Below, in pieces: positions 25,567 through 35,434 of a stretch of 64,000 bases of DNA. A model generated the notes under the pieces. The model saw only the letters and a program-made list of their open reading frames with translations, did not search any database and was not told the origin of the DNA. The DNA is from JBEVJC01 sp040510375. GTDB lineage: Bacteria; Bacteroidota; Bacteroidia; Chitinophagales; Chitinophagaceae. Each line of letters starts with the position of its first letter. Within the stretch, counting starts at the first letter, position 1. The stretch covers positions 124,001 to 188,000 of the forward strand of contig JBEVJC010000017.1 of the NCBI GenBank assembly GCA_040510375.1, read 5' to 3'. The position numbers were made by a program, and so were the translations under genes.

Positions 25567-26172
25567 ATGACATCACAACCTTCACCCCATACCCGCTTTT
25601 CATCCAAATATGTAGAAGATTTAAATGACTACGTCGACTTCCTCAATTTGCTGGCTTACAATGACGAAGACAAAGTTTTTTACAACTCTGGTCCTTTCCA
25701 TGCGGCAGCAGTAATGGGAACGATGTTTAATAATGCGAAATACAATGTCCAGGTCTTTTCAGGTGGATTTACCGGAGAAGTTTCGGACAAGGAAATTTAT
25801 TTGTCAGGGTTGAAGGGATTTCTGGACAGGCCAGGGGTCAAACTGGACGTAATTATCCAGGATAAATCCCGAATTAAAAAAGGTCGGATTTTTCAGATTT
25901 TTCGGGAATACCCATCGAAGGTTACTCTTCATTTTACTGATGCGAAGATGCGTTATTCTCCTTCATCTGATGACGATATCAATCCGTCGCCGGAGCAATT
26001 TTTACATTTTTGTATTGCCGATCAAAAAATGTACAGGCTGGAAACCGACATTAAAAATTACCGTGCGGAATGTAATTTTAATGATCCAAATATGGCGGGA
26101 ATTTTAAAAAACATCTTCCAGCAAGCGCTCTCCCACAATTCCACTGAAGAAATTTCTGTGACAAACTCTTAA
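25567..26172 (+). CDS. PLD-like protein lacking catalytic residues
   Basis: The 201-residue soluble protein shows the alternation of a single PLD-type domain: a helix-strand pair with YNVQVFSGGFTGEVS, a second unit with VKLDVIIQDKSRIKKG, and a final HFCIADQKMYRLETD segment where the family usually has H-K-D followed by a strand. His and Lys are not in the HxK arrangement, so a catalytic role is doubtful. Such degenerate PLD-like domains occur in Bacteroidota next to DNA-transaction genes, but here the neighbours are a receptor and a GH43 gene. Confidence 0.5.
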   Translation: MTSQPSPHTRFSSKYVEDLNDYVDFLNLLAYNDEDKVFYNSGPFHAAAVMGTMFNNAKYNVQVFSGGFTGEVSDKEIYLSGLKGFLDRPGVKLDVIIQDKSRIKKGRIFQIFREYPSKVTLHFTDAKMRYSPSSDDDINPSPEQFLHFCIADQKMYRLETDIKNYRAECNFNDPNMAGILKNIFQQALSHNSTEEISVTNS

Positions 26173-26333
26173 GATCAGGCTAATTACTTTGTCAACATGC
26201 AGTTACAATTCTTCAACTCGTTGTTTGAACTATTTTGCGTATTTAATTTTGCATACGTAATCAGTGATCATCTTGGTGTTAATGGTTTTATAAGTAATCT
26301 TGGAGACAAGTACTAACAAATTCATCATCATTG

Positions 26334-27320
26334 CTATAAAGGAACCCTGGCCCCCACCCCTTCCTTCGTTATTTTCACTTCCTTAATCAATCCGTTTTCA
26401 TCAAAATACATTCTGTCGATACAGGTTACCCGATGGTTTCCGTCGGTCTCACCCAGTGGCCGGCGGTGATAAACAATATACCATTCGTCGGTGCCTGGTA
26501 CCTGTATTACGGAGTGATGACCCGCACCTGTTGCAATAGCAGGGTCCTGTTTTAAAATGGTATTGATCCGTTTAAACGTTCCGTTTATCGAATCGCTCAT
26601 AGCGTATGCCACCCTGTAATCGGGACCGGTCCACCCGCCTTCCGACCACATAAAATAATATTTCCCCTTTCGTTTAAACATGACCGGTCCTTCCACATAA
26701 CCTTCCGGGGTAACCGACTTAAAGATCTCGCCATTGGCAAACGGGATAAAACCTGTAAAATCATTGTTGAGCTGTGCCATATTACATTGGCCCCACCCGC
26801 CATAGATCAGGTAGTACCGGTCACCATCCCTGAACACAAACTGATCGATGGGTTGCGCTTTGTGATGGATCTTGTCCACCAGCGGGCGACCTAGCAGGTC
26901 TTTAAACGGTCCATCCGGTTTATCGGAAACCGCCACACCGATGCCGCCGTATTCATTATTATTCTGGATATCGTTTGCACCAAAAAAAATATAAAACTTT
27001 TTATCCTTTTTTACAATCGCCGGTGCCCACAGTGCACGTTTCACCCATTTCACCGAAGCTGTGTCGAGTACCCGCGGATGTTTGGTCCAGTTAACCAGGT
27101 CGGGCGATGAAAATGCATCCAGGAATACCTGCTGGTTATAAGGAGCCGAATAAGAAGGATAGATCCAGTACTTTTTACCAATGATGGCAGCCTCGGGATC
27201 AGCATACCAGCCTTCGATTACCGGGTTGCCGGACTTGTGCGGGTCAGCCACTGCATTTCTGGAAGAAGAACAGGCAGCCAGGAATATGGCTGCAAAAATA
27301 AAAATCAAAATCTGACGCAT
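26334..27320 (-). CDS. Glycoside hydrolase family 43 lipoprotein
   Basis: The 328-residue protein has a lipoprotein signal peptide with the lipidated Cys at residue 17 (AIFLAAC). The five-bladed propeller of GH43 is clear: the general base Asp in EGWYADPEA, the pKa-modulating Asp in AQPIDQFVF, and the general acid Glu in GYVEGPVMFK. GSGxGHHS-type segments and YHRRP fit arabinanase/xylosidase-like members. The enzyme likely hydrolyses arabinose- or xylose-containing polymers at the cell surface or in the periplasm. No polysaccharide-utilisation partner genes (SusCD pair) are adjacent. Confidence 0.88.
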   Translation of the reverse strand: MRQILIFIFAAIFLAACSSSRNAVADPHKSGNPVIEGWYADPEAAIIGKKYWIYPSYSAPYNQQVFLDAFSSPDLVNWTKHPRVLDTASVKWVKRALWAPAIVKKDKKFYIFFGANDIQNNNEYGGIGVAVSDKPDGPFKDLLGRPLVDKIHHKAQPIDQFVFRDGDRYYLIYGGWGQCNMAQLNNDFTGFIPFANGEIFKSVTPEGYVEGPVMFKRKGKYYFMWSEGGWTGPDYRVAYAMSDSINGTFKRINTILKQDPAIATGAGHHSVIQVPGTDEWYIVYHRRPLGETDGNHRVTCIDRMYFDENGLIKEVKITKEGVGARVPL

Positions 27321-27367
27321 AGGGAAATGATTAAAAGGCTAATGTACATCATCCTCCTGAATGCCAA

Positions 27368-27391
27368 CGGCCCGCTTTAAAAGGCGGGCCG
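27368..27391 (-). terminator. Strong hairpin after the large T9SS gene
   Basis: CGGCCCGC (27368-27375) pairs exactly with GCGGGCCG (27384-27391) across an 8-base loop, 26 bases beyond the stop codon at 27417. The minus-strand sequence after the stem has only two T residues in a row, so its termination strength is uncertain. It separates this gene from the GH43 gene. Confidence 0.5.
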
Positions 27392-27416
27392 CGACAAGTT
27401 TTCATGGAAGATCCGT

Positions 27417-30400
27417 TTATTCGATAAGGATCTTAAGTATCGTTCTGTCTTTTCCCGGACCTGCTACTTCCAGGTAGTAAAAACCTTTAAGTATTGAATT
27501 GAGCGGTATTGCCACGGCCGTATTCCCGGCATCATGTTGAATTACCTTTGTCATCATCCGGGTACCTGCCTGATTGTACAGTGACACCTGGTACCTGCCT
27601 CTCTCCTGCCCATACATCTGCAGGTGAATGGTATTACCGGTCACCGGGTTTGGATAAACAGTCAGTTGTTTTTGTCCCTTTACATCCACCCGTACCACCG
27701 AACTGTATTTGAATTTACCATCAATGTCGTTCATCTTCAGCCGGTAATAATTTATACCATCAAGTGGTGAAATATCCAGGTAATTATATATTGAAACCAA
27801 TGGATTATTGGTTGCCTCTACCTGTCCGATCTTATTGAACTGCCGGCCATCAGCCGATCTTTCTACCTCATAATCCAATAACAAAACTTCATTTTCTGTT
27901 GTCCAGGTCAGGCGGATACCGTTACTTACAACCGCCGCGCTGAAATCAATCAGGGTCAGTGGCAGGGTCAGGTTTGGACTAAATCCGAAAGAAAATAATC
28001 CAGTCAGGGGCAGCAGTTCAGTTTGGAGCGGCCATAACCCGCTACCGGTATTGCCGGGTACGACCGTACCATCGACTGCAATCCAATCGTCTGTAGTATA
28101 ATTTACCCCGTAAATATTATCCGTGCTTGCCGGACCGGAATTGGTCCAGGTATTATCAGCCTTGTAACCCAGCATTACCGTTGCGTCTGGTCCAAACAAC
28201 TTCTGTACAGACCAATACTCATCGGTGGCCATCCCTGTCAAACCGATAGTATTGGAGCTGAGTGGAGTTACCGATGAAAAATATTCTGACACGTAATTAC
28301 CATAGACCCCATCAATGGGAGTGACTGTTACCGGGCGGTAACGGTTAATTTTACCGACCGGGAATATTACGGAACCAGTTGAGGAAGTTACCCGGGTTAA
28401 CCCGCCATTGATAAAAGAACTGTCGCTGCCACCAGTAAACGTACCTGCAACTCCCAATTTGAGCGCCTCCGCGTCACCAGGAGTAATCAAACCATCAATC
28501 AGGTCAATAACACCGGTAATTACAACCGGATTGTTGAGCGTCACCATCTGGTTCTTACTATTGATCGACAACCTGTTCAATTGATTGGTATAGCCTTGCT
28601 CATACAGATCGAACGACAACACCGGACTGGCAATCCCCCCACTGACCACGATACTGCTCATGCCGCCACCACGAAATGCCGAGCCTTCCAGGTTCACCAA
28701 TTGACCACCTAACTCCAATTGATACCCGGACAGATCGAAAATACCTGTCTGGATTGTGGCAGTACCCGAAACTTTCAGGTTGCTTGCCAGGCCAACCTCA
28801 CTTCCGCTATACAGGTTCGTCGTTAATTCATTCAGGTTGTTGGTTACCCCGGGAACAGATTGATCGAAGCTGAGGAAAATGCCGGTCGAATTGACCTTCA
28901 GGTTACTGGCTGCACTCCCTCGTAAACCTCCGGAGGTGAGATTGGATATCGAACCTGTCACTGAAAGAGTATGTGCCCCGATGGACAGGCCACCATTTTC
29001 AAAGGTCAGGCCATCTGCAATTTCAAGGTCCAGGTTAAGGTCAACATAGGTTGAACTATTGTTGATCCTTAAACCATTTAAATTTATTGGTACTACACCA
29101 TTGATCGACTGGCCGGATGTTCCTTTCATTGCGATTGTACAACCTTCGCTGACGGTTAATCCCATGAAGGTAATATCGCCCAGAATATTCAATTGCCCCA
29201 TTGGTAACTGGCTTGGTCCTGCGCTACTGAGGATCAGGTGGTGATATGCATTTGCCAGCCCACCTGGATAAGCAACCATCTGCATACTCCCGTTATATTC
29301 GACTGTGTTCTCAAATATATTTGTCAGCCATATACCGTAATTGTCCAATCCACCAGCAATACGGACAACCGAACCGGCGTTCATCAGGACTTCTGCGTCG
29401 CTATTGATTGTAATACTATTAAAATCGGTGACCCCACTGATACTCGAACCACTGCTGATAAACACTACCCGGCTGGATCCTGCATTAAAGATTCCGTCAT
29501 TACTCCATACCAACCCACTGTTAGTGAGTTCCAGACTCGCATTATTCTCAGTATTGAGTATACCGCCCGATTCAATTATAACCGATCCAACACTTGTTAA
29601 TGCCGGCACAATGGGGGTATTATCAGTGAGTGGTCCGTAGGGAATAATCACGATGCTGCTGTATGACGGAGCCTCTGACGGTGACCAGTTTTGCGAATTC
29701 GTCCATGAGCTGCTGGCGGCTCCTGTCCAGGTCAGGATCGATTGTGTAGATTCATCCAGGGTTGTCTGCATACCGGTGAAAGCAGCAGGAAAAAAGTTAA
29801 AATCAACGAAGGACAATGCTACCCAGTTCTGCGTGCTGTTAAAACCTGTCCGGCCAATTTCAAATTCACTTCCTTCAGGAGACCGGTATGACAGATCAAC
29901 AAGTTTATTCTCGAGGTTTCCGTTCAGTTCGGAATCCAGATAATGAAAACTGACCAATGCTTTGGTCATGCTTCCGCCAATGTGTGCGAAATTAAAAACA
30001 CGTTTAATGGCACCCGGTTTCCAGCCTGGAGTCTGGCCAATTGCGGTCTTAAGACTGACCTCCGAGGGAAGGGAACCTTCATCCTGGAATAAAACGAAAG
30101 TATATTGATTCCCCATCGTATAGGTGATGTTCGGTAAAATAGTATTTCGTCGAACGACCCCGGTCACATCTCCCTGGCCAACCGTGGTTGCCAGCCCTCC
30201 CATGTTTAGTTCGTAGAATTCGGTTGACAGGATTCCACGATCATCGTACGGGTTGGCTGCAGAAAGATTTAGTATTCCATTTACGGTCAGGTTGTTTGAG
30301 GCCATTACACCTCCTGTTCCACTGATCGTCAGGTTTTCATAGACCGGTAAAGTAGTCATTGTTGGATAATTACCCGCATATTCTACCGTAGACCCCGGAT

Positions 30401-32999
30401 TAAATGAACGCATCGTAAAACCCGGCCAGGTAGTAGTGGTGATAGCGTTGCCCAGTTTAAAAGTGCCTGCCGTCATATTGATATTACCAGTCGACAGGAG
30501 CTGATTGCCATTATCGTATAAAGTACCGGCAATGAGGTCGAGAGCTATTCCGATACTTACCGGTGTGGCAAGGGTGACTGTCTGACCCGGACTGTTGATG
30601 ATCAGGGAATCGATCTGGTCCGAAGAACCAGGTGATTCCTGATTGAAACTCAATGTCGGACTTGCAGCCCCTTCAACCATTACAATACTGCCCGATTCAC
30701 CGTAAAGCCCCCCTTCGCTCGTATTGACCACGGCGCCGCTGATAGTAAGTTTATTGGATCCGATGTGTAATGCACCTGTGGTAAATGTCAGCGTGCCGCT
30801 ATCATGCATCACGAGGTCATTACCCAGGTAAACGGGTTGTTCATAACAATTGATGGTAAGGTTCTTTAATGTATTGGTGACCTTGTTGACCGATTGGTCA
30901 AAACTCAGCACGGGATTTTGCGGACTATTAATAACCAACCGGCTGGCGGTGTCTCCCCTCAAACCACCCGTAACATTATTGGTGGTATTGCCGCGGAGGG
31001 TGAGTTCAGAACCGCCCAGGTTAAGATAACCTGAGTTAAAAATGAGGTCACTGGTAATTAACAGGTCTGTATGCAGGTTTACACCGGCGGGATTATCGAT
31101 GATAATACTCCGCACCTCATTATCCAGGAAACTATTTAAACCTATTTCCTGCTTAGCCATTCCCGTATATACAACCTGACCGTTTAAAAAGTTGCAGGTG
31201 CCCAGATTATTGAGGTTGCCGGCCAGATACAGAAAAGAGTTGCTGGACAGGTTGGCCCCGGTTTTCACCGTTATACTATTCGCATAGGCAGCCGCGTCTA
31301 TTACTGGTTCGAATGGTGTACCGGCCGGAATTACCACCATGGCCGGTGTGGTGAGGGTTGGCACCAAACCAGTCGACCAGTTATCGGGATCGCTCCATTC
31401 GGTCGAAACCGTACCTGTCCAGGAACCATTGACAATACCATAGTATGCAAGCTGGTTACTGCCCAGTTGGGAAATATCATCGGGTTGAAGTACGGAAGGG
31501 AAAACGATCATCTCGGAGACCGAACCATTGTAGTAGGTGTTACTGCTTGAATAAAATCCAAAGCTCAACAGCCCGATAGCTGTTAAATGGGAAGGCGTTT
31601 CACCAGTAAAAATGCCAAGATCCACACCGTTTTTAAATAGCTGACTTGAACCTGATTCCAGTTTCACCCCGGTATGAGTTTCAAGTGTTGTACCTGGTGC
31701 TGAGCTGAAGTTTTGTTCATTGCCGGATTGCGACATGGTGTATTGGGCTGAACTGCGGTAACCAAAACTCAGGATGGAATTTCCCTGGCCGTTCCCGCCC
31801 GTAGTGGAAAGGGGAAACTGATTGTCAGGGCTGGTATTGGCTTCAGCTGTTACATTATTAAGCGAATAATTTGTATTAACCAGGTAATCTGCTGCGGTCG
31901 ATGATCGCAGGAAGGACGACAGCGAACTGGCATACAGCATCGATGTCCGGCCATTCATTACATGTAATAACCCGGCGTTGACAATCCGCGGCTGGTTATT
32001 GGGTTTGTTCTGGGTCATATCCCGGTGGGCACCGCTCTGATCATACCAGGTCTTTACAAAAACCGATGTGGAAGCATAAAAAGTGCTGAACGGAACAACC
32101 CCTTCTGCTTTTTTAAATACCTGTTGATTTACCGGGAAACCCGCCCTCGATTCCAGGATGATTATTGTATTACTATACACGGCACCTATGATCCCCAGGG
32201 TCACATTATTACTGATCAGTAAATTGCCGGGTGAAAGGGAACTAAAATTGGTATTCACGCCAGAAATAATTGGCGACGTACCCTGATACCCTACGATCGA
32301 GGCTGAAACTGCACCTCTGCAATCCAGTAGCGCGGTTACATCGTTATAAATGGCAATCACGGTACCCAGGTAGGAATTATCCATTGCGAACAAACGGTCA
32401 CCTTGCACCAATTCTTCAGTAAAAACGGTACTAAAGCCATACAGGATTGCATTGTCGGTGCGGTACGGGGTAATACCGGTTGTAATGGATGCATGGTTGG
32501 TCAGCACCAGTTCTGTATTACTGGTGACAGAATATACCACCCCGATAAATTCGTTGTTGGTATTGTACAGCACATTACCCGGGTTGAGTTCTCCCAGAAA
32601 ATTGGTTTCTGTACCAGTAACAGTGGGAGACGATGTAACCGCCGATAACCTGCCTGACTTGATCGGGTTGATATTAATATTACCGGATTTGACAGCACTG
32701 CTGGTGATGGTGCCCGATTGTATAACGCCAAGGCCGGAGCTGACTAACACTCCCGGAGTAAAACGGGTTACACTGGAACCATCCACTTCACCGCCATTAT
32801 TAAACCAAATTTCCGCCTCTGCATTATCAATCACCCGCCTGACTTTAACCGCAGGTCCCTCATAACCGCTAGCCAATTTTCGCAGGCTGAAAGCCACGGC
32901 TGGAGTGGCTCCTGCCCCGAGGCCAACGTTGTCTAACTGGTTCTGTGAAAATAAAGGCTGAGTAAAAAACACGAACACAGGGAGTAGAAATAATTTCAT
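27417..32999 (-). CDS. Giant secreted surface protein with LamG-like domain and T9SS sorting domain
   Basis: I start at the ATG at 32999, which begins a good signal peptide (MKLFLLPVFVFFTQPLFSQ); 29 further upstream codons are open but unlikely. The product is 1860 residues. Residues ~15-320 are Thr/Ser-rich repeats, including several VTGTETNF-like modules. A concanavalin/LamG-like domain follows (about 320-540; SVFVKTWYDQSG to SEMIVFPSVLQPDDISQLG). The central 1100 residues are beta-rich modules with recurring SFDQS(V/P)xxVTNxLNxLxxN segments, suggesting beta-helix repeats. Near the C-terminus come the FN3-like linker (LPLTLIDFSAAVVSNGIRLT) and a T9SS sorting domain (LTVYPNPVTGNTIHLQMYG, then KGFYYLEV). 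It is likely a cell-surface adhesin or binding protein. Confidence 0.85.
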   Translation of the reverse strand: MKLFLLPVFVFFTQPLFSQNQLDNVGLGAGATPAVAFSLRKLASGYEGPAVKVRRVIDNAEAEIWFNNGGEVDGSSVTRFTPGVLVSSGLGVIQSGTITSSAVKSGNININPIKSGRLSAVTSSPTVTGTETNFLGELNPGNVLYNTNNEFIGVVYSVTSNTELVLTNHASITTGITPYRTDNAILYGFSTVFTEELVQGDRLFAMDNSYLGTVIAIYNDVTALLDCRGAVSASIVGYQGTSPIISGVNTNFSSLSPGNLLISNNVTLGIIGAVYSNTIIILESRAGFPVNQQVFKKAEGVVPFSTFYASTSVFVKTWYDQSGAHRDMTQNKPNNQPRIVNAGLLHVMNGRTSMLYASSLSSFLRSSTAADYLVNTNYSLNNVTAEANTSPDNQFPLSTTGGNGQGNSILSFGYRSSAQYTMSQSGNEQNFSSAPGTTLETHTGVKLESGSSQLFKNGVDLGIFTGETPSHLTAIGLLSFGFYSSSNTYYNGSVSEMIVFPSVLQPDDISQLGSNQLAYYGIVNGSWTGTVSTEWSDPDNWSTGLVPTLTTPAMVVIPAGTPFEPVIDAAAYANSITVKTGANLSSNSFLYLAGNLNNLGTCNFLNGQVVYTGMAKQEIGLNSFLDNEVRSIIIDNPAGVNLHTDLLITSDLIFNSGYLNLGGSELTLRGNTTNNVTGGLRGDTASRLVINSPQNPVLSFDQSVNKVTNTLKNLTINCYEQPVYLGNDLVMHDSGTLTFTTGALHIGSNKLTISGAVVNTSEGGLYGESGSIVMVEGAASPTLSFNQESPGSSDQIDSLIINSPGQTVTLATPVSIGIALDLIAGTLYDNGNQLLSTGNINMTAGTFKLGNAITTTTWPGFTMRSFNPGSTVEYAGNYPTMTTLPVYENLTISGTGGVMASNNLTVNGILNLSAANPYDDRGILSTEFYELNMGGLATTVGQGDVTGVVRRNTILPNITYTMGNQYTFVLFQDEGSLPSEVSLKTAIGQTPGWKPGAIKRVFNFAHIGGSMTKALVSFHYLDSELNGNLENKLVDLSYRSPEGSEFEIGRTGFNSTQNWVALSFVDFNFFPAAFTGMQTTLDESTQSILTWTGAASSSWTNSQNWSPSEAPSYSSIVIIPYGPLTDNTPIVPALTSVGSVIIESGGILNTENNASLELTNSGLVWSNDGIFNAGSSRVVFISSGSSISGVTDFNSITINSDAEVLMNAGSVVRIAGGLDNYGIWLTNIFENTVEYNGSMQMVAYPGGLANAYHHLILSSAGPSQLPMGQLNILGDITFMGLTVSEGCTIAMKGTSGQSINGVVPINLNGLRINNSSTYVDLNLDLEIADGLTFENGGLSIGAHTLSVTGSISNLTSGGLRGSAASNLKVNSTGIFLSFDQSVPGVTNNLNELTTNLYSGSEVGLASNLKVSGTATIQTGIFDLSGYQLELGGQLVNLEGSAFRGGGMSSIVVSGGIASPVLSFDLYEQGYTNQLNRLSINSKNQMVTLNNPVVITGVIDLIDGLITPGDAEALKLGVAGTFTGGSDSSFINGGLTRVTSSTGSVIFPVGKINRYRPVTVTPIDGVYGNYVSEYFSSVTPLSSNTIGLTGMATDEYWSVQKLFGPDATVMLGYKADNTWTNSGPASTDNIYGVNYTTDDWIAVDGTVVPGNTGSGLWPLQTELLPLTGLFSFGFSPNLTLPLTLIDFSAAVVSNGIRLTWTTENEVLLLDYEVERSADGRQFNKIGQVEATNNPLVSIYNYLDISPLDGINYYRLKMNDIDGKFKYSSVVRVDVKGQKQLTVYPNPVTGNTIHLQMYGQERGRYQVSLYNQAGTRMMTKVIQHDAGNTAVAIPLNSILKGFYYLEVAGPGKDRTILKILIE

Positions 33000-33147
33000 A
33001 AGGAGATTTAATAAAGGAATAATCGATAAAATCTGTCTTGAAGCGGTGACAAGGGAAGAAGGATAGATATCACCAGGTATATCCATCCGAAAAACTAACG
33101 CATTACCGGGGCATTGTTTGTAGTGGGTACAACCAACATGTTGTAGC

Positions 33148-33170
33148 TTCTATCCGGGAAAAGGATAGAA
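33148..33170. other. 8-bp hairpin between two minus-strand genes
   Basis: TTCTATCC (33148-33155) pairs with GGATAGAA (33163-33170), and T residues follow on the plus strand only (33172-33176). It lies after the cytochrome-LRR gene in the minus direction, where it could end that transcript, but the T-run is on the other strand. Confidence 0.35.
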
Positions 33171-33218
33171 CTTTTTCTATACGTTTACAGATTTAATTTC
33201 AGGCTGTCTACAGGATCG

Positions 33219-35378
33219 TCAATTCAACAGGATCTCATCCAGTAACATGACCGGGAACAGTCCTTTCTTCTCCGGAGCAGACCCGGGTGGCAGTACCGCT
33301 CTTGGTTTAATGACCAGTTTCAGGTATCTGAATGAAGTTTTCGGAAAAATAGTTTCCAGGAACCTGGCAGGTTTGTCTTGTTTTTTATCGCTGAATTTAA
33401 TGGTCCTGATTAACCGGAACCTGTCCGGGCTTTCACCACCCCAGATCTCCATCCCAACAGGTAAAAATAATTCACGGTGACGTGCTTCGTAACTATTAAA
33501 AGCGATTGAAGTAATATCCGCAGGATCATTAAACTTAAGAATGATTTCTGCATTGTTCCTGGAAAAACCGATCCAGCTGCCACTGTAATAATTGGAAGGA
33601 TTACCAAGCACCTGATCGAACAGGCTGGCCACTCCATTTGCTTTATACACCTCATTGGCACGTGTTAACAGGGCCATACTATCAGGCCTGAACCGGCTTT
33701 GATAAAAAGAGAACAATGCCTCCTCACTTCCGATCCATCCCTGTTTAAATGCCCGTACTTTGAAATTGCTGTTTTTTGTTATCAATACCTTTCCTTCTTC
33801 ATACATTGGCGAGTTGATACTATCGGGGCGCGTACCATCCGTGGTATACCTCAACTGGACTCCTTTCACCGGGTGCAACAGTTTCAGGGTTACCGGGGTC
33901 GAAAAGACATTGAACTCATTCCCTGCCTGCGGCAGATTGAGTTTTAAAAAACTGCCTTCATCCGGTGTGCCCGCATTGATGACGAGTTGTTTGTTTGCGA
34001 TTTTGTAGGATTCAATTTCAGCAGCCGTAACAGACGTATTCCAAAGGGAAAGATTTTTTAATTCTTTCAAAGAATTCAGCACCGGCAGGTCCCTGATGCC
34101 AATATCCGTACCTGAAAGGGAAAGACTCCGGATATTATGTAATACCGACAGCTCTTTTAATCCGGCCCCGCTGATCCCGCTGAAATTTAAATTGAGAGTT
34201 TGCAGGTTGGCAAATTTGGCAATGGTCTTCAAGTCCTCATTTTCTACCGGGATCCTTGCCAGGTTAAGGGAGATCACCTGTTCTTTCAATGGCAGCAATT
34301 CTTCCAGAACTTCTCCGGACCATGCATTGCTGTTAAAAAGATTTACGTTAAGGGCAGGTGATCCCGCGGCCACCGGTGTTATTACCCGGTAATCATTGTT
34401 GAGTTTCTTTATCAGCGTTGGATCAGCAGCAGCAAAAGCGAAGGCCCCGGAAATCGCCGGAGTGTTGAATAAAGCGGAAGCCAGTATCCTTAATGAATCG
34501 TTTTCCGGATAATCCAGTATTCTTTGATTATAGGGTCCAACGCTTTTGATCCAGTTGGTCAGCAGGACTATTTCCTCTTCCGTGAGTGCGGGTTTCCCGA
34601 CCGGCGGCATTCGTTTTTTATTTCCAGGCGGCAAGTGTATCCGTTCCATCAAGAGACTTAATTCCGGGTGACCGGCAACAAATAATTTACCGCTCTTCCC
34701 TCCCCTGGCAACAGTTATTGAATCAGTAAACAACAGCCCCCCCTTGGCCTTCGATGGATTATGACAACTGATACACTTGCCCTGGAATATCGGTTTGATA
34801 ACATGTTCAAATACCTCTGCCTGTTCCAACGCCACAGGAGCAGTTTCCATTTCTTCGGTTACAGGGGCTAGAAGAAAATCAGGTCCATGAGTCAGCACCG
34901 CACCATAATGTCCGGTCACCACCAGCAGTAACAGGATCAGTACCGCTGAAACCCGCGCCACTGCCCGGTTATACCAGCTTGTTTGCCGGATAAAAAAAAC
35001 CAGCGAAGCCAGGATCATCACCCCAACGCCCGACCATTTATGCCAGTCCAACTCGGCCCCATAACCCTCTTCGCGGGAAAGGAACAGCCCCATGATAACG
35101 GTAATACCTGCCAGTACCGCACCCACCGCAAGGAGTATTGTTGCAAACCGTTCGTAAAACTCACCTGTTTTATGTTTTTTGGAAAAACGGAAAAACTCCA
35201 GTCCCATGGCAACCACCAGCAGAACCAATGGGAAATGCAGGATCATCGGATGCATTCTTCCAACCACCTGCAGCCAGGCCGGGATAACCAGCCTGCTTTC
35301 AAACAACAATAAAAATAAGATGAACACATTGAGGGCCAGGATCAGGTTCCCGGTCAGCCCCCGCAATTTTTTTTCCAT
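33219..35378 (-). CDS. DUF2231-cytochrome c-LRR-chitobiase-type-discoidin-like fusion membrane protein
   Basis: The 719-residue protein starts with a four-segment DUF2231-like membrane region (~10-170; RMHPMILHFPLVLLVV is its hallmark). A cytochrome c-type domain follows (~190-290) with the haem site CISCH and the PSD1-style pattern KPIFQGKCxSCHNPSKAKGG and RMPPVGKPALTEEEI. Leucine-rich repeats (~370-470; LQTLNLNFSGISGAGLKEL) come next, then a chitobiase/beta-hexosaminidase C-terminal-like domain (VKGVQLRYTTDGTRPDS) and a discoidin-like beta-sandwich at the end. The periplasmic part would be exposed to substrate, tied to electron flow through one haem. Last gene of the PSD1 operon, 56 bases after the NHL gene. 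Confidence 0.8.
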   Translation of the reverse strand: MEKKLRGLTGNLILALNVFILFLLLFESRLVIPAWLQVVGRMHPMILHFPLVLLVVAMGLEFFRFSKKHKTGEFYERFATILLAVGAVLAGITVIMGLFLSREEGYGAELDWHKWSGVGVMILASLVFFIRQTSWYNRAVARVSAVLILLLLVVTGHYGAVLTHGPDFLLAPVTEEMETAPVALEQAEVFEHVIKPIFQGKCISCHNPSKAKGGLLFTDSITVARGGKSGKLFVAGHPELSLLMERIHLPPGNKKRMPPVGKPALTEEEIVLLTNWIKSVGPYNQRILDYPENDSLRILASALFNTPAISGAFAFAAADPTLIKKLNNDYRVITPVAAGSPALNVNLFNSNAWSGEVLEELLPLKEQVISLNLARIPVENEDLKTIAKFANLQTLNLNFSGISGAGLKELSVLHNIRSLSLSGTDIGIRDLPVLNSLKELKNLSLWNTSVTAAEIESYKIANKQLVINAGTPDEGSFLKLNLPQAGNEFNVFSTPVTLKLLHPVKGVQLRYTTDGTRPDSINSPMYEEGKVLITKNSNFKVRAFKQGWIGSEEALFSFYQSRFRPDSMALLTRANEVYKANGVASLFDQVLGNPSNYYSGSWIGFSRNNAEIILKFNDPADITSIAFNSYEARHRELFLPVGMEIWGGESPDRFRLIRTIKFSDKKQDKPARFLETIFPKTSFRYLKLVIKPRAVLPPGSAPEKKGLFPVMLLDEILLN

Positions 35379-35434
35379 ACAGTATAGTTGGCAGGACCCC
35401 CTTACCAGATCAGATTCTTCATAGCAGGCAAAAT

